Assembly (NCBI RefSeq): GCF_020149765.1
Contig: NZ_CP083809.1
Coordinates: forward strand, 248,001-312,000
DNA length: 64,000 bases
Direction: 5' to 3'
From: Pantoea agglomerans
GTDB taxonomy: Bacteria > Pseudomonadota > Gammaproteobacteria > Enterobacterales > Enterobacteriaceae
The notes under the pieces were generated by a model that worked only from the letters and a program-made list of their open reading frames with translations, made no database searches and had not been told where the DNA came from. This document shows positions 60,994-64,000 of the stretch, piece after piece (the stretch's first letter is position 1; each line of letters begins with the position of its first letter). The translations under genes and the position numbers were made by a program.

Positions 60994-61005
60994 ATAGAGC
61001 TCTAT
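60994..61005. promoter_or_regulatory. Palindrome between the LacI-family gene and tauA
   Basis: ATAGAGCTCTAT, a perfect 12-bp palindrome 32 bp upstream of the LacI-family start. Position and symmetry suit an autoregulatory operator, but the CG-centred core usual for many LacI-type sites is absent. The rest of 60963-61199 is AT-rich near 61100-61140 and should hold the tauA promoter. Confidence 0.4.
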
Positions 61006-61199
61006 CAATAGCACAGCGGCAATGTGAGCGCCTGCCATTTTGTCTGAATAATCGGGGATCTAATGCCAGATTTCGCATCAGCTTTGCCGATCATGATCTA
61101 AGAACATCTGTTTATTAAGAATAATTTTTAATTCCTTTATGAAATCATCGTCGCTGGCGACACTGCGCCCATCACAGGACCCCGGCGGAGTGCGACATC

Positions 61200-62180
61200 A
61201 TGGCAGTAAAAACACCTTTAACCCTTCTGGCCGCAGCGCTTTCGCTGCTGGTTTTTCAGGCGCAGGCCGTCAACGTAACGGTGGCGTATCAGACCTCCGC
61301 CGAGCCGGCCAAGGTGGCGCAGGCGGATAACACCTTTGCCAAAGAGAGCGGCGCGACCGTTGACTGGCGCAAGTTTGACAGCGGGGCAGGCGTGCTGCGC
61401 GCGCTGGCGTCGGGGGATGTGCAGATCGGCAATATCGGCTCCAGCCCGCTGGCGGTAGCCGCCACGCAGCAGCTGCCCATCGAGGCGTTCCTGCTGGCCT
61501 CTCAGCTCGGCAACTCTGAGGCGCTGGTGGTGAAGAAAAGCATCAGCGGCCCGAAAGATCTTATTGGCAAGCGCATCGCCGTGCCCTTTATTTCCACCAC
61601 CCACTACAGCCTGCTGGCAGCGCTGAAGCACTGGGGGATCAAGCCGACCGAGGTGCAGCTGGTGAACCTGCAGCCGCCCGCGATTATCGCCGCCTGGCAG
61701 CGCGGTGATATCGACGGCGCCTACGTCTGGGCGCCCGCCGTCAACCAGCTGGAGAAAGAGGGAAAAGTGCTGACGGACTCCTCTCAGGTCGGACAGTGGG
61801 GCTCGCCGACGCTTGACGTCTGGGTGGTGCGCAAAGATTTTGCCAAAGCGCATCCTGACGTGGTGACCGCCTTCGCCCGCAGCGCCCTTGAGGCGCAGAA
61901 ATCCTATATCGATAACCCGGATGGCTGGCTGAAGCAGCCGGCTAACCTGAGCAAGCTGTCGCGCCTGAGCGGCGTGCCGGAAGCGCAGGTGCCGGAGCTG
62001 GTGAAAGGCAATACCTATCTCACTGCGCAGCAGCAGATTGAGCAGCTGGGCAAGCCGGTAAATAAAGCAATTGTCGATACGGCGCACTTCCTGAAAGAGC
62101 AGGGCAAAGTGCCGCAGGCGAATGCTGACTACAGCGACTTCGTAACCAGCCGCTTTGTCGAGCCGCTGGCGAAACAGTAA
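61200..62180 (+). CDS. tauA: Taurine ABC transporter substrate-binding protein TauA
   Basis: 326 residues (E. coli 320). Signal peptide about 1-23 (to VFQAQA), mature start [18 protein letters not shown], nearly the same as E. coli TauA. Segments [17 protein letters not shown] and [19 protein letters not shown] fit sulfonate-binding proteins. Start at 61200 with GGAG 11 bases before. First gene of tauABCD, for taurine as sulfur source. Confidence 0.96.
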   Translation: MAVKTPLTLLAAALSLLVFQAQAVNVTVAYQTSAEPAKVAQADNTFAKESGATVDWRKFDSGAGVLRALASGDVQIGNIGSSPLAVAATQQLPIEAFLLASQLGNSEALVVKKSISGPKDLIGKRIAVPFISTTHYSLLAALKHWGIKPTEVQLVNLQPPAIIAAWQRGDIDGAYVWAPAVNQLEKEGKVLTDSSQVGQWGSPTLDVWVVRKDFAKAHPDVVTAFARSALEAQKSYIDNPDGWLKQPANLSKLSRLSGVPEAQVPELVKGNTYLTAQQQIEQLGKPVNKAIVDTAHFLKEQGKVPQANADYSDFVTSRFVEPLAKQ

Positions 62181-62191
62181 GGAGAAGCCTC

Positions 62192-62959
62192 ATGCTGCGC
62201 ATCGCTCACCTCAACGCCCGTTATGACGGACGCCCGGCGCTGCAGGATATTAATCTGCAGATCGATAAAGGCGAACTGCTGGTGGCGCTCGGTCCCTCGG
62301 GCTGCGGCAAAACCACGCTGCTTAACCTGATCGCCGGCTTTTTGCCGGTGGAGTCCGGCAGCATCACGCTGGAGGGGAAAACCATCAGCGGGCCAGGCGC
62401 GGAGCGCGGCGTGGTGTTTCAGCATGAGGGGCTGCTGCCGTGGCGTAACGTGCTGGACAACGTCGCTTTTGGTCTGCAGCTCGCCGGGATGGCGCGCGGC
62501 GAACGTAACGCCATCGCACGCCGGCTGATTAAAAAGGTCGGGCTGGAAGGGGCGGAAAACCGCCCCATCTGGCAGCTCTCCGGCGGCCAGCGGCAGCGCG
62601 TCGGCATCGCCCGCGCGCTGGCGGCGGATCCGCAGCTGCTGCTGCTCGACGAGCCTTTCGGCGCGCTGGACGCCTTTACCCGCGAGCAGATGCAGACGCT
62701 GCTGCTGACGCTGTGGCGCGACAGCGGCAAGCAAATTTTCCTTATCACGCACGATATCGAAGAGGCGGTGTTTCTCGCCAGCGAGCTGCTGCTGCTTTCG
62801 CCCGGGCCGGGCCGCATCCTGGAGCGCCTGAAGCTTAACTTCGGGCAGCGTTTTGCCGCCGGCGAACCCTGCCGCGCCATTAAATCCGATCCCGCTTTTA
62901 TTGCGCAGCGCGAATATGTGCTGAGCCGGGTATTCGAGCAGCGGGAGGCCTTTGCATGA
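62192..62959 (+). CDS. tauB: Taurine ABC transporter ATPase TauB
   Basis: 255 residues, the E. coli length. Walker [12 protein letters not shown], signature [15 protein letters not shown], Walker [13 protein letters not shown], and H-loop [11 protein letters not shown]. Lies 11 bp after tauA and overlaps tauC by ATGA. Confidence 0.96.
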   Translation: MLRIAHLNARYDGRPALQDINLQIDKGELLVALGPSGCGKTTLLNLIAGFLPVESGSITLEGKTISGPGAERGVVFQHEGLLPWRNVLDNVAFGLQLAGMARGERNAIARRLIKKVGLEGAENRPIWQLSGGQRQRVGIARALAADPQLLLLDEPFGALDAFTREQMQTLLLTLWRDSGKQIFLITHDIEEAVFLASELLLLSPGPGRILERLKLNFGQRFAAGEPCRAIKSDPAFIAQREYVLSRVFEQREAFA

Positions 62960-63783
62960 GCGCGGTGATCAACGACAAAACCACGGTGGCGCGTCGGCGC
63001 TTGCGCTGGCCTTTTTCCCGCTCGTTCAGCCTGAGCCTGCTGAGTCTGGCACTGCTGCTGCTGATCTGGTGGAGCATCACGGCGCTGGGTCTGATTAGCC
63101 CGCTGTTTCTGCCGGCGCCGCAGCAGGTGCTGAGCAAGCTGCTGCTGATCGCCAGTCCGCAGGGCTTTATGGACGCCACGCTGTGGCAGCATCTCGCCGC
63201 CAGCCTGACGCGCATGCTGGTTGCCCTGTTCGCCGCGGCGGCCATCGGCATTCCGGTCGGCATCGCGATGGGCCTGAGTCCGGCGGTGCGCGGCCTGCTC
63301 GACCCGCTGATTGAGCTCTACCGCCCCGTCCCGCCGCTCGCCTATTTGCCGCTGATGGTGATCTGGTTCGGCATCGGGGAGACCTCCAAAATCCTGCTGA
63401 TCTATCTGGCGATTTTTGCGCCGGTAACGCTCTCGACCCTGGCGGGGGTGCGCAATACGCAGCAGGTGCGCATTCGCGCCGCTCAGTCGCTGGGCGCCAG
63501 CCGATGGCAGCTACTGCGCTGGGTGATCCTGCCTGGCGCGCTGCCGGAGATCCTGACCGGTCTGCGCATCGGTCTTGGCGTCGGCTGGTCGACGCTGGTG
63601 GCCGCCGAACTGATCGCCGCGACGCGCGGGCTTGGCTTTATGGTGCAGTCCGCCGGTGAGTTTCTGGCGACCGACGTGGTGCTGGCGGGTATCGCGGTGA
63701 TTGCGCTGATTGCCTTTACCTTAGAACTGGGGCTGCGCGCCCTGCAGCGTCGGTTGACGCCCTGGAACGGAGAACAACAATGA
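62956..63783 (+). CDS. tauC: Taurine ABC transporter permease TauC
   Basis: 275 residues (E. coli 275). Inner-membrane permease of the SsuC/TauC type with about six helices; the EAA-like coupling loop is [26 protein letters not shown] (cited in pieces: [13 protein letters not shown] and ILPGALPEI). Overlaps both tauB and tauD by ATGA, so the four genes are translationally coupled. Confidence 0.96.
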   Translation: MSAVINDKTTVARRRLRWPFSRSFSLSLLSLALLLLIWWSITALGLISPLFLPAPQQVLSKLLLIASPQGFMDATLWQHLAASLTRMLVALFAAAAIGIPVGIAMGLSPAVRGLLDPLIELYRPVPPLAYLPLMVIWFGIGETSKILLIYLAIFAPVTLSTLAGVRNTQQVRIRAAQSLGASRWQLLRWVILPGALPEILTGLRIGLGVGWSTLVAAELIAATRGLGFMVQSAGEFLATDVVLAGIAVIALIAFTLELGLRALQRRLTPWNGEQQ

Positions 63784-64000
63784 ACGAAAAGCTGAACATT
63801 ACCGCGCTCGGCCCTTATATCGGCGCGCAGGTGACGAATGTTGATTTAACCCGGCCGCTCAGCGACGCCCAGTTTGAGCAGCTTTACCACGCGCTGCTGC
63901 GCCATCAGGTGCTGTTTCTGCGCGACCAGCAGTTGACCCCGCACCAGCAGCGCGCGCTGGCGGCGCGCTTCGGCGACCTGCATATCCATCCGGTTTACCC
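63780..64000 (+). CDS. tauD: Taurine dioxygenase TauD, N-terminal part (3' end outside window)
   Basis: Fe(II)/2-oxoglutarate oxygenase that splits taurine to sulfite and aminoacetaldehyde. The first 73 codons are present: LNITALGPYIGAQVTNVDLTR, in part, and LSDAQFEQLYHALLRHQVLFLRD in part, then RALAARFGDLHIHPVYP, which follow E. coli TauD closely. The iron-binding HxD...H residues lie beyond the window. Confidence 0.95.
   Translation, partial: MNEKLNITALGPYIGAQVTNVDLTRPLSDAQFEQLYHALLRHQVLFLRDQQLTPHQQRALAARFGDLHIHPVY

Overview
The window is a piece of an enterobacterial chromosome, most likely from the Erwiniaceae (Pantoea, Mixta or Erwinia type). The evidence is a GC-rich sequence with gene order matching the E. 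coli 74-77 min region, proteins of E. coli-like length (OmpR, EnvZ, GlpG, Crp and Tex align almost end to end with what I remember of the E. coli proteins), and a set of losses and insertions relative to E. coli. Genus is inference; no rRNA or tRNA gene is visible.

Layout. 1-6429: glycogen operon glgX(partial)-glgC-glgA-glgP. 6430-7714: a gene-free, repeat-rich stretch between convergent glgP and glpD that proves to be a large imperfect inverted repeat. 7715-11426: glycerol-3-phosphate block, glpD against glpE-glpG-glpR. 11758-16000: malQ, nfuA, gntX, bioH. 16170-18131: a small DUF1471 protein and an orphan GH13_18 sugar phosphorylase. 18266-21170: tex and greB. 21325-21564: an orphan YjbE-like secreted peptide. 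22096-25826: ompR-envZ against pckA. 26106-30301: igaA-yrfG-hslR-hslO. 30694-37515: nudE, mrcA and the hofMNOPQ DNA-uptake/pilus-like operon. 37877-43990: aroK-aroB-damX-dam-rpe-gph-trpS. 44114-48427: nirB-nirD-cysG with a perfect FNR box. 48641-53458: tsgA, ppiA, the yhfG-fic antitoxin/toxin pair, pabA, argD. 53459-59319: yhfK, crp, yhfA, prkB, yheU, yheT. 59378-64000: an accessory-looking block with a LysE-family exporter, a CytR-like LacI-family regulator and tauABCD (tauD cut by the window end).

How the genes connect. Carbon storage and use dominates the left third: ADP-glucose synthesis, glycogen synthesis and phosphorolysis, amylomaltase, glycerol-3-phosphate oxidation and its repressor, and PEP carboxykinase. 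The middle holds envelope sensing and building (EnvZ/OmpR, IgaA, PBP1a, DamX, Hof proteins) and chorismate synthesis. The right part holds anaerobic nitrite reduction with siroheme synthesis, the global regulator Crp, and sulfonate-sulfur scavenging.

Most unusual content: (1) the 1.2-kb glgP/glpD intergenic region, whose two arms share colinear blocks at identical spacing in inverted orientation, carry different hairpins at mirrored positions, and end in 48-bp and 69-bp tandem arrays; (2) a Fic toxin with a complete canonical HPFxEGNGRxxR motif beside an antitoxin in which the inhibitory Glu is Asp; (3) a lone glucosylglycerate/sucrose phosphorylase-like enzyme; (4) a YjbE-like peptide without yjbFGH; (5) a nir operon lacking nirC but keeping the FNR/NarL geometry.
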